A DNA stretch of 64,000 bases, taken from the NCBI GenBank assembly GCA_963727035.1, contig CAVSEY010000018.1:248001-312000 (forward strand). The letters are read 5' to 3'. The notes beneath the pieces were generated by a model. That model ran no database searches and was not told the origin of the DNA. It saw only the letters and a program-made list of their open reading frames with translations. This DNA is from Rhodoblastus sp963727035. GTDB taxonomy: Bacteria > Pseudomonadota > Alphaproteobacteria > Rhizobiales > Beijerinckiaceae. Each line of letters begins with the position of its first letter. The first letter of the stretch is position 1. Positions 35,718 to 45,699 of this stretch are shown here, in pieces. The translations under genes and the position numbers were made by a program.

Positions 35718-36383
35718 ATGCCGACAGATTTGTTACGCTACGATCTTCAAGTTCAGGACGCGTTGCGCAGCGTGGTGCGCAAGGTGCTGGCGGACGCCGC
35801 GCGCGAGGGCCTGCCCGGCGAGCATCATTTCTACATCACCTTCCGCACCCAGGCGCCCGGCGTCAAAATCTCGGCCCGGCTGCGCGGGCAATATCCCGAC
35901 GAAATGACCATCATCCTGCAATATCAGTTCTGGGATTTGCAGGTCGATGACGAAAGCTTCGACGTGGGATTGCATTTCAAGAACATTCCCGAGCGCCTTC
36001 ACATTCCTTTCGAGGCGATCACCGGCTTCTACGACCCGTCGGTGCAGTTCGGCCTGAAATTCGAGGTTACCGGCGAGGATAGCGAGGCAGACGTCTTCGA
36101 CGAGGAGACCGACGAGGTCGAGGACACCGCGCCCGGCCCCGTCGCCAACCTTCCCCGCCCGGCGCCGGACGCCGAAAAGGCCAAGCCGCGCGGCGCCGGA
36201 TCGGAGCCGGCCATGGTTCCGGGCAAGACGGCGCCCGCCGCGCCGGCGCGCGCCAAATCCGCAAAGAACGGTGAGGACAAAGCCGGCAAGGCCAAGGACG
36301 ACAAGCCCGCCGCGCCGGCCCCCGCCGCCGAGGAAGGCGAATCGAAAGTCGTCTCGATCGACGCTTTCCGCAAGAAGACCTGA
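35718..36383 (+). CDS. sspB: SspB, ClpXP adaptor for tmRNA-tagged proteins
   Basis: SspB binds the ssrA tag and delivers tagged proteins to ClpXP. The 221-residue protein has the alphaproteobacterial SspB domain (about 1-125: DLLRYDLQVQDALRSVVRKVL, FYITFRTQAPGVKIS, FEAITGFYDPSVQFGLKFE). An Ala/Pro/Lys-rich linker follows, then a C-terminal ClpX-docking tail ending KVVSIDAFRKKT. It starts 55 bases after the tmRNA gene, an informative neighbourhood. Confidence 0.95.
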   Translation: MPTDLLRYDLQVQDALRSVVRKVLADAAREGLPGEHHFYITFRTQAPGVKISARLRGQYPDEMTIILQYQFWDLQVDDESFDVGLHFKNIPERLHIPFEAITGFYDPSVQFGLKFEVTGEDSEADVFDEETDEVEDTAPGPVANLPRPAPDAEKAKPRGAGSEPAMVPGKTAPAAPARAKSAKNGEDKAGKAKDDKPAAPAPAAEEGESKVVSIDAFRKKT

Positions 36384-36398
36384 GAGAAGGCCCGGACC

Positions 36399-36600
36399 TT
36401 GGGCGAGATCGTCAATCTCCGCCGCGCCCGCAAGGCGCGCGAGCGCGTCAAGGGCGAAGAGAAGGCGCAGGAAAACCGCCTGCGTTTCGGCCTGAGCAAG
36501 GCGGAGCGGAGTTCTGGCGGACAAAAGCCAGTCGCTCGCGGAACGCCGGCTTGAAGGCCATCGGCTGGGCGACGCGCCCGGCGCCGACGACGAGCCATGA
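36399..36600 (+). CDS. DUF4169 family protein (frame break near 36510)
   Basis: A small basic helical protein usually found beside sspB in Hyphomicrobiales. A TTG start at 36399 gives LGEIVNLRRARKARERVKGE, continuing to FGLSKAER. One extra base at about 36508-36511 then shifts the frame, after which VLADKSQSLAERRLEGHRL and an acidic end run to the stop at 36600. Corrected length is about 66 residues. The function is unknown. The stop overlaps the next gene (ATGA). Confidence 0.8.
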
Positions 36601-36836
36601 CGCGGGCGCCGAGCCAGGTCCGCAAACATTCCCTGGTCGTCGCCGGCCACAGAACCAGCGTCTCGCTTGAAGCCGCTTTCTGGGACGGCTTGCGCGAATG
36701 GGCGCAGGAGCGCGGCATGAGCGTCGCCGCCTTGGTGGCGGAGGTCGACGCGGCGCGCGGCCAAGCCAATCTCTCCTCGGCCCTGCGGGTGCGGCTGCTG
36801 GACTATTACCGCGGAAAAACCACTCAGTCTCAGTGA
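36597..36836 (+). CDS. Ribbon-helix-helix domain protein
   Basis: A 79-residue protein: HSLVVAGHRTSVSLEAAFWDGLREWAQERGMSVAALVAEV, typical of the ribbon-helix-helix family that follows DUF4169 in many alphaproteobacteria. It may be a small DNA-binding regulator. No target is evident. Translationally coupled to the DUF4169 gene by a 4-base overlap. Confidence 0.85.
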   Translation: MTRAPSQVRKHSLVVAGHRTSVSLEAAFWDGLREWAQERGMSVAALVAEVDAARGQANLSSALRVRLLDYYRGKTTQSQ

Positions 36837-36856
36837 TCCCATTGGCCGGCGCGGAG

Positions 36857-36885
36857 ACCATCGGTCCTTTTCAAGGGCCGATGGT
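36857..36885 (+). repeat. Dispersed palindromic repeat, family B copy 1
   Basis: ACCATCGGTCC pairs with GGGCCGATGGT (one G-T pair) around TTTTCAA. It lies between the convergent ribbon-helix-helix and AsmA genes. The AsmA stop codon (36871-36873) is inside its loop. A nearly identical inverted copy is at 48081. Confidence 0.85.
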
Positions 36886-39800
36886 ATGACTTGCCGGCTG
36901 CGCCGAAAGCGCGCGCAGCCTCGCCCTGTCTTCCTCTTTCTGTTTTTCGATCCGCGCTTGCTCGCGGTCCAGCGCGCGCGTGGCGACCGCGTCGACGAAG
37001 GCCGCGGCGTCCACCTTTCGCGCCGGCGCCCGCCACGGCCCGGACCAGGCCACCGACCCGGCGGGGGCCGGCGCGGTCCAGCCGTCGGGCAGAGCGTGAG
37101 CCTTAGAGGAATAGACCAGCGACAAGGTCGCGTCGCGCAGGTCGAAACCGGCGTCTATTCCCTGTCCGCCCTGGTCCGCAGGCGTCAGGGCCAGCTGGCC
37201 GTCGGCGAGCCGGACGGTGAAACCCGCCTCGCGGCGGCGAAGCGGCGCGCGCGCGAAAGCCACGTCGAGGCTTTTGGCGACCGCGTTGGCGTCGAAAGGC
37301 GCATCGCTGGCCTGGCTGGCTGCGAGCGCTTCGTCGGCCGCGTCGGGCGCAGCCTGCCCGATCACGAGATCGCGCAGCCGGGCGGCGCCTTCGCCCGCCA
37401 ATGACGCGGCGAGCGCCGATGCGCTGACGCCGCCGCCGGCGAATTTCAGCCTGCCGTCGAGCCGCGCGGAAAAAGCCGGATTGTCGAGCGCGAGATCGCC
37501 GGCTTCGATTTCGCCGCTCAGGGAGACCTGCCGCCCGTCGCGACGCAGATCGAATCCGCCGCGCGCCAGGCCGCCGAGCACGGCGGCCTCGGCCCGCGCG
37601 ACCGAGAGCGCGCCGGGGCGAAGCGCCAGATCGAAACGGGCCTTGCCGCCAAAGGGTTCGAGATTGTCGGTCGTCACCGACAGTTGGGCGGGCGGCGGAT
37701 CGATCAGAACCGGCGCGAAGGACAGGCTCGACCACAAGCGCGCCAGCCTTGGCCGGCGGCGGCGGCCCAAGCAGGAGCGCGAGCAGCGCAGGGCCCGAAA
37801 ACCGCTCGCAGCGCAACGCTCCCTTCACGCCGCTCGAATCGGCGGAGAAATCGCCCGCGACCCGGCCTCCCTCCCAATCGCCGGCGAGATCGCTCACGGC
37901 GAGGGCGCCGTCGCGCCACGCCGCGCGGGCGGACAGGCGCACAGGCGCCGGCAGGGGTCCGGGACTTTGGGCGATGGAATTTGGGGCGATGGAATTTGGC
38001 GCGATCGAATAGAGCGCGAGGATCGCGCCGGCGTCCCCGGCAAGATTCGCTTCCCCTTCGAGGGAGAAATCTTCGGCGAGGGCGCCGCGAAATTCGCCAT
38101 GGAGCCCGGCGAGATCGGCCGAAGCGGCCAGCTTCCTGGCCCCCTCCCGCGCCGGATCGAGCTCGGCGCGGGCGGCGAGACGCGCGGGGCCGAGATCCTG
38201 CGTCCACAGGACCGGCGCGCCGAGCTGGTCGAGCAGCGTCCCGGCTTCGGGGGCGCTCAGATCGACCGTGACCGCCCCCGCGCCGCGCGCGGGCGGCAAA
38301 GTCATGGCGATCTGCGTCGCCCCGAGCGTCCCATTGACGATGAAACCGCCGTCCTCCGCCTTGCCGGCGAGATCGGCGGGCGAGAGGATTTTCGCCCGCG
38401 CCGCCAGCGCCCGGGTCAGGACATCGGGCCACAGCCGGGACAGCGCCTTGGCGAGCGGCCCGAGATCGCCGGCCTTGAGCCGCGCCGCGCCGCGCAGTCC
38501 GGCGAAATTCTTGCCCCAGGCGCCGCTGGCGACGAGATCGGCGCCGCCGATATGGCGCATGTCCAGCCGCTCCAGCTGCACCGCGTCGCCGTGACGCAGC
38601 AGATGGGCCGCGATCCGGCCGCCGGCGTCCGACAGGACGCCGGCCCGCGCCGATTTCAGGGTCCGCGCTTGCAGCGAAAGGTCGAGATCGAGACCGTCGA
38701 ACCCGCCGAAAGCGAAATCCGGCGCGGAGTTCGAGATCGAGCGCGTCCGACGACAGATTGGCGGTCAATTCGGGCGACTTGCCCGCCGTCGCCGGACGGT
38801 ACCACAGCGCGCCGGAAAAACGATTGCGGCCGAACAGAAAATCGCCGCGGGTCAGCGCCCATTGCTGCGGCGAGGCGACGAAATCGCCGTTGGCTTCGAC
38901 CGCCCGGAAGCCGCCTTGCGCGAACGGCGCGCCGACGGGGGGCGCGGCGGCGCGCAAGGCCGCCGCGAAAGCCGTGAAATCCTTGGCCTGGAGGCGCGCC
39001 TTGCCCCACCAGAAGCCCTCTTCCGGCGTCGCCGAGATTTCGAGTCGCGCGGCGCCCGGCCCCGTCGCCTCGAGTTCGGCGGGCGCGCCGGCTTTCCAGC
39101 TCAGCCGCACGCCCGACCAGGACGCGCCGCGCCAGGTCAGATCCTCGACGCCAAGGCGCAGGTCGAAGGACGCGCCGCCTTTCGCCGCCTGGGTCAGGGG
39201 CGCGGCGAAAAAGTCCGCCCAGTCTTGCGACAGATGCGGCGCATCCAGCGCCACGGTGATTTGTCCGGCGCCTGCCTCATAGCCCAGATTGCCGGACACG
39301 CGATCCGCGAGCGGCCCGTCGCCGAGCCGCGCCGAGAAATCGCGGGCCTCGGCGCCGCCGAGCGACAAACGCGCCGAGGCCTGCGCCGTCCAGGGCCCCG
39401 CCGCCGCCCTGCCCTCGGCCTTGGCGTCGCCCTCGAAGGCCGACTTGCCAAGATCGACGCGGCCGTCGAGGTCGACTCGCCCAATGTCGTCGGGCCAGGT
39501 CAGGCTGGCCTTGAGCGGCAGCACGTTTTTCGCCAGCAGGTCGGAGGCCAGGTTGAACGCCACGCGCCGCCCCTTCCATGCGAACGTCCCGCGCCCGTCG
39601 AACGGCCCCTGGGGGCCGGGAATCCGCGCGTTGAGGTCGAGGTCCTCGATCCGGACCGCCGCGACGCCGCCGCGCAGGATGGTCACGTCGGCGCGGCGCA
39701 GGGCGAAATCGTCGAATTGCATGTCGCCCGCCAGCGCCGGCGCTTGGGGGCCGTCGGCGTCAAGCACGACAATTGCGTCGTCGAGCGCGGCCGTGGTGAA

Positions 39801-40092
39801 TTGCAGCTTTCCACGCAACAGCCCCGGCGCGGCGAGCGTGAAAACCGCTTTTCCGGCGTGAATCCGCCCGAAATCGCCCGAAAGGTCGAAATCTTCGGCG
39901 CTGAAACGCGGGGTGGGGAGGAAATGCAGCGCTATTCTGCCCGTCAAGCCGCGCGCGCGCGCCGGTCAACCGCGACAGTTCGGCGGCGATGTTCGGGCGG
40001 AAAGCGTTGAAATCGACGATATAGGGCGCGGCGAATATCGCGCCGAGGAGTGCGATCAGGGCGACGCCGATATAGGTCAGGAAGTCGCGCAT
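36871..40092 (-). CDS. AsmA-family envelope protein (three frame breaks)
   Basis: A large protein of about 1070 residues read across three frames. The N-terminus (MRDFLTYIGVALIALLGAIFAAPYIVDFNAFRPNI) has the AsmA membrane anchor, followed after a break at about 39950 by LTGRIALHFLPTPRFSAEDF. Breaks at about 38726 and 37755 lead to the remaining segments, ending ALSAQPASHTIGP. The body is repeated beta-rich AsmA-like sequence. Family members may act in lipid transport to the outer membrane. Within it a 15-base tandem repeat encodes (NSIAP)2-NSIAQ near 37975-38010. The breaks look like sequencing errors. Confidence 0.85.
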
Positions 40093-40109
40093 CGCTCGAT
40101 CCGGTCGTC

Positions 40110-42481
40110 TCAGCCCCGCAATTCGACAAAAGTGTCGAGCACCAATTTGCGGCCCGCCTTGTCGAAGTCAATCGTCAGCTTCGCGCCGTCGACGGCGGCG
40201 ACCGAGCCAGAGCCGAATTTCTGATGAAAAATCCGCGCGCCGGGCGCGAATTTGCCCGGGGCCGTCCCGCGCGCCAAAACCTCGCCCTCGATGGTTTTCG
40301 GCCCGCGTCCGGCGCCCCGCGCGATTCGCCGGCGCGGGTCTGTTCGGCATGGGTCCTGGCCCGCTTCCATCCCGGCGTCTCGTAGGTCGAGCCGAAGGCG
40401 TCGAGATTGGCGAAGCGCGACCGGGCGTAGGCGCCGTAGGAGCCGCCGCTCTTCGCCTCGTCCACCACGCCGACATGATCTTCCGGCAGATCGTCGATGA
40501 AGCGCGAGGGAACCGTGCTCTGCCACAGGCCGTGAATGCGGCGGTTGCCGGCGAACAGGATTTTCACCCGCCGCCGCGCCCGGGTCACGCCGACATAGGC
40601 GAGCCGGCGCTCCTCTTCGAGCCCCGCGCGGCCGTTCTCGTCGAGCGAGCGCTGGTGGGGGAACAGCCCCTCCTCCCAGCCCGGCAGAAAGACCGTGTCG
40701 AATTCGAGCCCTTTGGCGCCATGCAGGGTCATGATCGAGACCCGCGCGCCGCCCTCCTTGTTATCGGCGTCCATCACCAGCGAGACATGTTCGAGAAAGG
40801 CGCCGAGATCGGGAAATTCCTCCATCGAGCGGATCAGCTCCTTCAGGTTTTCCAGCCGGCCCTCGGCCTCGGCCGTGCGCTCATGCCTCCAGAAATCGGT
40901 ATAGCCGGATTCCTCCAAAACCTGTTCGGCGAGTTCGTCATGCGGCTTCTCGCCGGCGAGCGCCGACCAGCGCGCGAAATCGTCGAGCAGCGCCCGCAGC
41001 GCCCCGCGCGGCTTGGGCCTCAGCTCCTCGGTCTCGACCAGGGCGCGCGCCGCCTGCATCAGCGGAATGCGCCTCGCCCGCGCATATTCATGCACGATCT
41101 GCAGCGTGCTGTCGCCCAGGCCCCGCTTGGGCGTGTTGACGATGCGCTCGAAGGCCAGATCGTCGGCGGGTTGAGCGATGCAGCGCAGATAGGCCAGCGC
41201 GTCGCGGATTTCGAGCCGCTCGTAGAAGCGCGGCCCGCCAACCACCTTGTAGGGCAGGCCGAGGCTGATGAAGCGCTCCTCGAATTCGCGCATCTGGAAC
41301 GAGGCGCGCACCAATATGGCCATGTCGTCGAGCGAAGCGCCCTGGCGCTGCAATTGCTCGATTTCCTCGCCGACGACGCGCGCCTCCTCCTCGGAATCCC
41401 AGACGCCGGCGACCTTGACCTTCTCGCCCCATTCGCCCTCGGTGAACAGGGTTTTCCCGAGCCGGTCGCGGTTGCGGGCGATCAGATGCGAGGCGGCGGC
41501 GAGAATATGGCCGGTGGAGCGGTAATTCCGCTCCAGCCGCACCACCTTGGCGCCGGGAAAATCCTTTTCGAAGCGCAGGATGTTGTCGACATCGGCGCCG
41601 CGCCAGCCATAGATCGACTGGTCGTCGTCGCCGACGCAGCACAGGTTCCTCGGCTGGTTCGGATCGGCGCGTTGGGTCAACAGCCGCAGCCAGAGATATT
41701 GCGCGGCGTTGGTGTCCTGATATTCGTCCACCAGAATATATCGGAAGCGCTGCTGGTAGTCGCGCAGAACATCCGGGTTTTCGCGCAAAAGGCGCAAGGC
41801 TTCGAGCAGGAGATCGCCGAAATCGACCGCGTTCAGCGTCTTCAGCCGCTCCTGGTAGAGCGTGTAAAGCGCCGCGCCCCTGCCATTGGCGAAGGCCTGC
41901 GCCTCGCCCGCGGGAACATGTTTGGGGTCGAGGCCGCGATTCTTCCAGTTGTCGATCAGAAAAGCCAGCGACCGCGCCGTCCAGCGCTTTTCATCGATAT
42001 TTTCCGCCTTCAGCACCTGTTTGAGCAGGCGAATCTGATCGTCGGTGTCGAGAATGGTGAAATTGGACTTGAGATCGACCAGTTCGGCGTGGCGGCGCAG
42101 GATTTTCGCTGAAATGGCGTGAAAGGTGCCAAGCCAGGCCATGCCCTCGGCGGCGGAGCCGATCAGCAGCGCGATTCGCTCGCGCATCTCGCGCGCGGCC
42201 TTGTTGGTGAAGGTGACGGCGAGGATTTCATGGGGCCGTGCGCGCCCAAGCGCCAGGATATGGGCGATGCGCGAGGTCAGCACCCGGGTCTTGCCGGTGC
42301 CCGCCCCGGCGAGCGCCAGCACCGGGCCTTCAAGCGCCTCCACCGCCTCGCGCTGCTCCGGATTGAGGGCGGCAAGCCAGTCCGGCGTCCCCGCGCGAGC
42401 GGCCGCAAGGGCGCGCGCGGCGACGCCTCCCGGCCTGGGAAGCGCGGAATCGCCATCGTTTGGCTGGAATGGTTCCTTCAA
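40110..42481 (-). CDS. uvrD: DNA helicase UvrD/PcrA (frame break near 40320)
   Basis: The superfamily-1 helicase of nucleotide-excision and mismatch repair. Walker A is AGAGTGKTR, and Walker B with Q-box is VDEYQDTN. Motifs III and IV read VGDDDQSIYGWRGAD and ERNYRST. Helicase motif V is VSIMTLHGAKGLEFD, and VI is RRLAYVGVTRARR. Near 40317-40325 the frame changes. The true C-terminus is GRGPKTIEGE, followed by the conserved tail KFGSGSVAAVDGAKLTIDFDKAG to the stop at 40110. The break fits one missing base. Corrected length is about 790 residues. Confidence 0.94.
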
Positions 42482-42578
42482 CTGGCGGCCTCACGCGAAC
42501 GCGATCGAATCGTCGCCCGCAATGTGGTCCTTGACGAAGCCCTTGTCGAATCCGGCGCCCAGCTTGGCGCAAGCAATG

Positions 42579-42647
42579 TTTCGATAAAATTCGAACGATC
42601 GATTTCGATAAATTTCAACAAAATTCCCATAGTTCTCGATCGAGAAC
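42579..42647. promoter_or_regulatory. AT-rich repeats and palindrome upstream of the TadG-like gene
   Basis: The sequence TTTCGATAAA occurs twice (42579-42588 and 42603-42612), 24 bases apart. It is followed by the perfect 16-bp palindrome GTTCTCGATCGAGAAC (42632-42647). The 210-base gap upstream of the gene is otherwise gene-free and much richer in A/T than its surroundings, so this is a probable control region. Confidence 0.5.
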
Positions 42648-42691
42648 CAACGCCACATTCGGCGTGCGCGGCGGCAGATGGAGACGAGCCT

Positions 42692-44209
42692 GTGCAACTC
42701 GAACATTTTCGGCGGAAACTGACCGGCTTGAGGCAGGACAAACGGGGCGCGGTCGCGGTCATGTTCGCGATGGCCCTGATCGGCATCGGCCTGGCCGTCG
42801 GACTTGCCCTGGACTACAGCCGCGCGCTCCGGTCCAAAGTCACGTTGAAGTCCGCCGCCGACGCCGCCGCTTTGGCGGCGCTCAGCGCGGCGGAAGCCGA
42901 TTATGTCAACAATGTCAGCTCCGCCCAGATGATTCAGGACGCGAAATCGGCGGCGCAGCTCGCTTTTGTCGCCAACGCCGGGAAATATTATTCCGAGCTC
43001 GCGCCGTCAGGATCCAACGCGACCTGCGGCAATCCATGCGTCAATGTCACGGTCAATGGCCTGAACGTCGTCGCAAATGTCAGTTTTCAGGCTTACTCGC
43101 CCAATCTGTTCGGCGCCCTGGCCAACAGCCCCACGATGAATATTTCACAGAGCGACAGCAAAGCGAGCATCGCTCAGGAAACGCTCCCTGCCTATGCCAA
43201 TTTCTATTTGCTGCTCGACAATACGCCGTCGATGGGCGTCGGCGCGACCTCGACCGACATCCAGAAATTGATCAATCTGACCACCAATCTGACCGCGAGG
43301 GTCAGCGGCCACACCTATAGCAATCCGAACGAAGCGCAATGCGGCTTCGCCTGCCACCAGGTCCATCCCTGTTCGGCGCCCTCGCCTCCGAGCGATTGCG
43401 GGTCGACGGCGGCTTCCAAAAGCGCCTATGAAACGAATGTCTACGCGCCGCATTTTGACTATCTGACTCTTGCGCGGAACAACAATGTCACGCTGCGCAT
43501 CGACGCGCTGCGGCAGGCGACCCAGAATCTGATGAGCCTGGCCGCGAACATCGAGTCGGCCAACCACATTCCCAACGAGCTCCAGTTCGCCGTTTATTCG
43601 TTCGGCGCAAGCGCGAACGACGAGCAAAGCTGCGCGCTCGCCAAGATCGCGCCGGCCAGCTCGAACACGAGTTCGACCTGCAACGCCGACGCCAGCGTCA
43701 GCGGCGACACCGGCGCCCTCGCGACCCAGGCGCAGGCGCTCGACCTGATGGCGACGGATTACCAGAACCAATATGGCGACCAGGACACCTCGTTCGACAC
43801 GGTCGTGCCGGCGCTCCAACACCTCCTGCCCGCCCCCGGCGACGGCACGAGCCCAGATTCGCCGCAGGAATTTGTCATCATCGTCTCCGACGGCGTGACC
43901 GACGAAAGCCACAATGGTTCGCGGGTGATCGGACCGATCAACACCGCCCTGTGCACGGCGATCAAGAACACCGGCGTTCAGGTCGCCACGCTGTACACGA
44001 CCTATTATCCGATCCCGAACAATTCCTTCTACATGCGATATGTCGCGCCGTTCAATCCGGGGGGCGCCAATGACCAGCTCGCCGCGGCCATGCAATCCTG
44101 CGCGAGTTCGCCCGACCTGTTCCAGCAGGTCGCCGTCGGCGGCAACATATCGCAGGCGCTGCAGAACATCTTCAACAAGATGTTGCAAAGAAGCCGCCTC
44201 GTCCAGTAA
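42692..44209 (+). CDS. TadG-like pilus-assembly / vWA-domain protein
   Basis: A 505-residue protein starting from GTG at 42692 behind GGAGACGAG. Residues about 18-42 (GAVAVMFAMALIGIGLAVGLALDYSRA) are the RGxVAV-type membrane segment of TadE/TadG proteins, followed by the alanine-rich KSAADAAALAALSAAEA. A von Willebrand A domain (about 165 onward) begins FYLLLDNTPSMG, a slightly unusual DxTxS metal site, and includes FVIIVSDGVTDESHN. Six or more cysteines lie in the extracytoplasmic part. No other tad genes are near, so it stands alone. Confidence 0.8.
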   Translation: MQLEHFRRKLTGLRQDKRGAVAVMFAMALIGIGLAVGLALDYSRALRSKVTLKSAADAAALAALSAAEADYVNNVSSAQMIQDAKSAAQLAFVANAGKYYSELAPSGSNATCGNPCVNVTVNGLNVVANVSFQAYSPNLFGALANSPTMNISQSDSKASIAQETLPAYANFYLLLDNTPSMGVGATSTDIQKLINLTTNLTARVSGHTYSNPNEAQCGFACHQVHPCSAPSPPSDCGSTAASKSAYETNVYAPHFDYLTLARNNNVTLRIDALRQATQNLMSLAANIESANHIPNELQFAVYSFGASANDEQSCALAKIAPASSNTSSTCNADASVSGDTGALATQAQALDLMATDYQNQYGDQDTSFDTVVPALQHLLPAPGDGTSPDSPQEFVIIVSDGVTDESHNGSRVIGPINTALCTAIKNTGVQVATLYTTYYPIPNNSFYMRYVAPFNPGGANDQLAAAMQSCASSPDLFQQVAVGGNISQALQNIFNKMLQRSRLVQ

Positions 44210-44341
44210 TGCGGTTTCCGCGCAAAACATGCGGAAATCCTCATGCGCCACATCATGCCGTCGGGCCGGCGTCCGACGGCGCGGCGCGGCCCACAGTCGC
44301 GCCACGATGACTTCGCCGCGCTTTGCCGGTAAACAGGGGTC

Positions 44342-45211
44342 ATGCTGCTGTCCTGGCTTTTCGGCCCCTTCCTCGAATATGAATTCATGCGGCGCGCCCT
44401 CGTCGGCGCGATGGCCCTGGCGCTCGCCGGGGCCCCGCTCGGCGTTTTCCTGATTTTGCGGCGCATGTCGCTCTCCGGCGACGCCATTTCCCATGGCATT
44501 CTGCCCGGCGCGGCGATCGGCTATCTCGTCGCCGGCGTGTCGCTGCCGGCCATGACCATCGGCGGCCTGCTCGCCGGTTTCGCCGTCGCCGTCGGCTCCG
44601 GACTCGTCGCCCGCGGCACCGCCCTGCGCGAGGACGCCTCGCTCGCCGCCTTCTATCTGCTGTCGCTGGCGCTCGGCGTCGTCCTGATCTCGGCGCGGGG
44701 CTCCAATGTCGATCTGACGCATGTTCTGTTCGGCAGCGTGCTGGCGCTCGACAACGCCGCGCTCATCCTGCTGGCCACGATTTCCAGCCTGACCCTGATC
44801 GGCCTCGCCCTGATCTACCGGCCCCTGGTGCTGGACACGCTCGATCCCGGTTTTCTGTCCTCGGTCAGCCGCGCCGGCGCCTGGACCCATGTCGCCTTTC
44901 TCGGTCTGATCGCGCTCAATCTGGTCGCCGGATTTCAGGCGCTCGGCACTTTGCTCGCCGTCGGCGCGATGATGCTGCCGGCGATCAGCGCCAGGCTGTG
45001 GACGCAGGACATCACCGGAATGATCCTGCTCGCCGTGCTGTTCGGCATGGCCGGCGCCTATGGCGGGCTGCTGGCGTCCTTCTATTGGGGCCTGCCCTCC
45101 GGCCCGCTGATCATTCTCGCCTGCGGGACGTTCTATCTGGTCTCGCTCGTCGTCGGCCCGGCCGGCGGGCTGTTGCGCAAGATCACGCCGCGTTCGCATC
45201 TCAAGGGCTGA
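44342..45211 (+). CDS. znuB: Zinc/manganese ABC transporter permease
   Basis: A 289-residue permease of the ZnuB/MntB family with about eight membrane helices (LVGAMALALAGAPLGVFLILRRM; LVAGFQALGTLLAVGAMMLPAISARLW). The conserved RRMSLSGDAISHGILPG is the ATPase-contact region. No transporter ATPase gene is present in the 130 bases upstream or in the zinc cluster, so its ATPase must lie elsewhere. It converges with zur, overlapping by 11 bases. Confidence 0.92.
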   Translation: MLLSWLFGPFLEYEFMRRALVGAMALALAGAPLGVFLILRRMSLSGDAISHGILPGAAIGYLVAGVSLPAMTIGGLLAGFAVAVGSGLVARGTALREDASLAAFYLLSLALGVVLISARGSNVDLTHVLFGSVLALDNAALILLATISSLTLIGLALIYRPLVLDTLDPGFLSSVSRAGAWTHVAFLGLIALNLVAGFQALGTLLAVGAMMLPAISARLWTQDITGMILLAVLFGMAGAYGGLLASFYWGLPSGPLIILACGTFYLVSLVVGPAGGLLRKITPRSHLKG

Positions 45212-45626
45212 CGTCCTCCGCCGAACAATCGGCGCATAGACCCTGGATTTCGATGGCCACGCGCTCGGCCGAAAAACCGCCGCGCGCCGCAACGCCCAAC
45301 AGCAGGCGCTCGATCTCTTCGTCGCCGAATTCCAACGTCCTGCCGCAGGCGCGGCAGATCATGAAGCCGGCGCGATGGCGATGGCCGCAGGAATGGCCCT
45401 TGTCGCGGCAGGCGACATAGGCGTTGCGCGATTCGAGCCGGTGCGCCAGCCCCTCGTCGATCAGTTTCTGCAAGGCGCGATAGACCGTCGGCGGCGCGAC
45501 CCGGCCATGCGCGCGCAAGGCGTCGATGAGATCATAGGCCGACAAAGGTCTTTGCGCGCGCGACAGCAGATCCCTGATTCGGATCTGCATTTCGTTCAAA
45601 CGCGCGGGCGCGGATGAGGCGGACAT
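45201..45626 (-). CDS. zur: Zinc-uptake repressor Zur (Fur family)
   Basis: A 141-residue Fur-family repressor starting at 45626. It has the winged helix LSAYDLIDALRAHGRVAPPTVYRALQKLIDEGLAHRLESRNAYVAC. The structural zinc site is CRAC (Cys91, Cys94) paired with CADC (Cys131, Cys134). Sensing ligands probably include GHSCGHRHR. It is divergent from znuA across a 73-base gap with an AT-rich dyad. The sequence favours Zur over Fur because of the four-Cys pattern and zinc neighbours. Confidence 0.9.
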   Translation of the reverse strand: MSASSAPARLNEMQIRIRDLLSRAQRPLSAYDLIDALRAHGRVAPPTVYRALQKLIDEGLAHRLESRNAYVACRDKGHSCGHRHRAGFMICRACGRTLEFGDEEIERLLLGVAARGGFSAERVAIEIQGLCADCSAEDVSP

Positions 45627-45644
45627 TTTGACCTCTTGACGGAT

Positions 45645-45656
45645 GTTATAATATAC
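45645..45656. promoter_or_regulatory. Probable Zur operator
   Basis: GTTATAATATAC is a near-palindrome (reverse complement GTATATTATAAC) in the gap between the divergent zur and znuA genes, and resembles the AT-rich Zur boxes of alphaproteobacteria. Confidence 0.7.
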
Positions 45657-45699
45657 GAATAGCCTTCCGGTCCATCGCCCGGAAGAATAGGACGCGACC

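Noticed and set aside
42119..42691. Upstream extension of the TadG-like gene
   Set aside because: The frame is open for 190 codons before 42692, but that part lies antisense to uvrD and lacks protein character. The GTG at 42692 with its ribosome site and the following membrane segment fit better.
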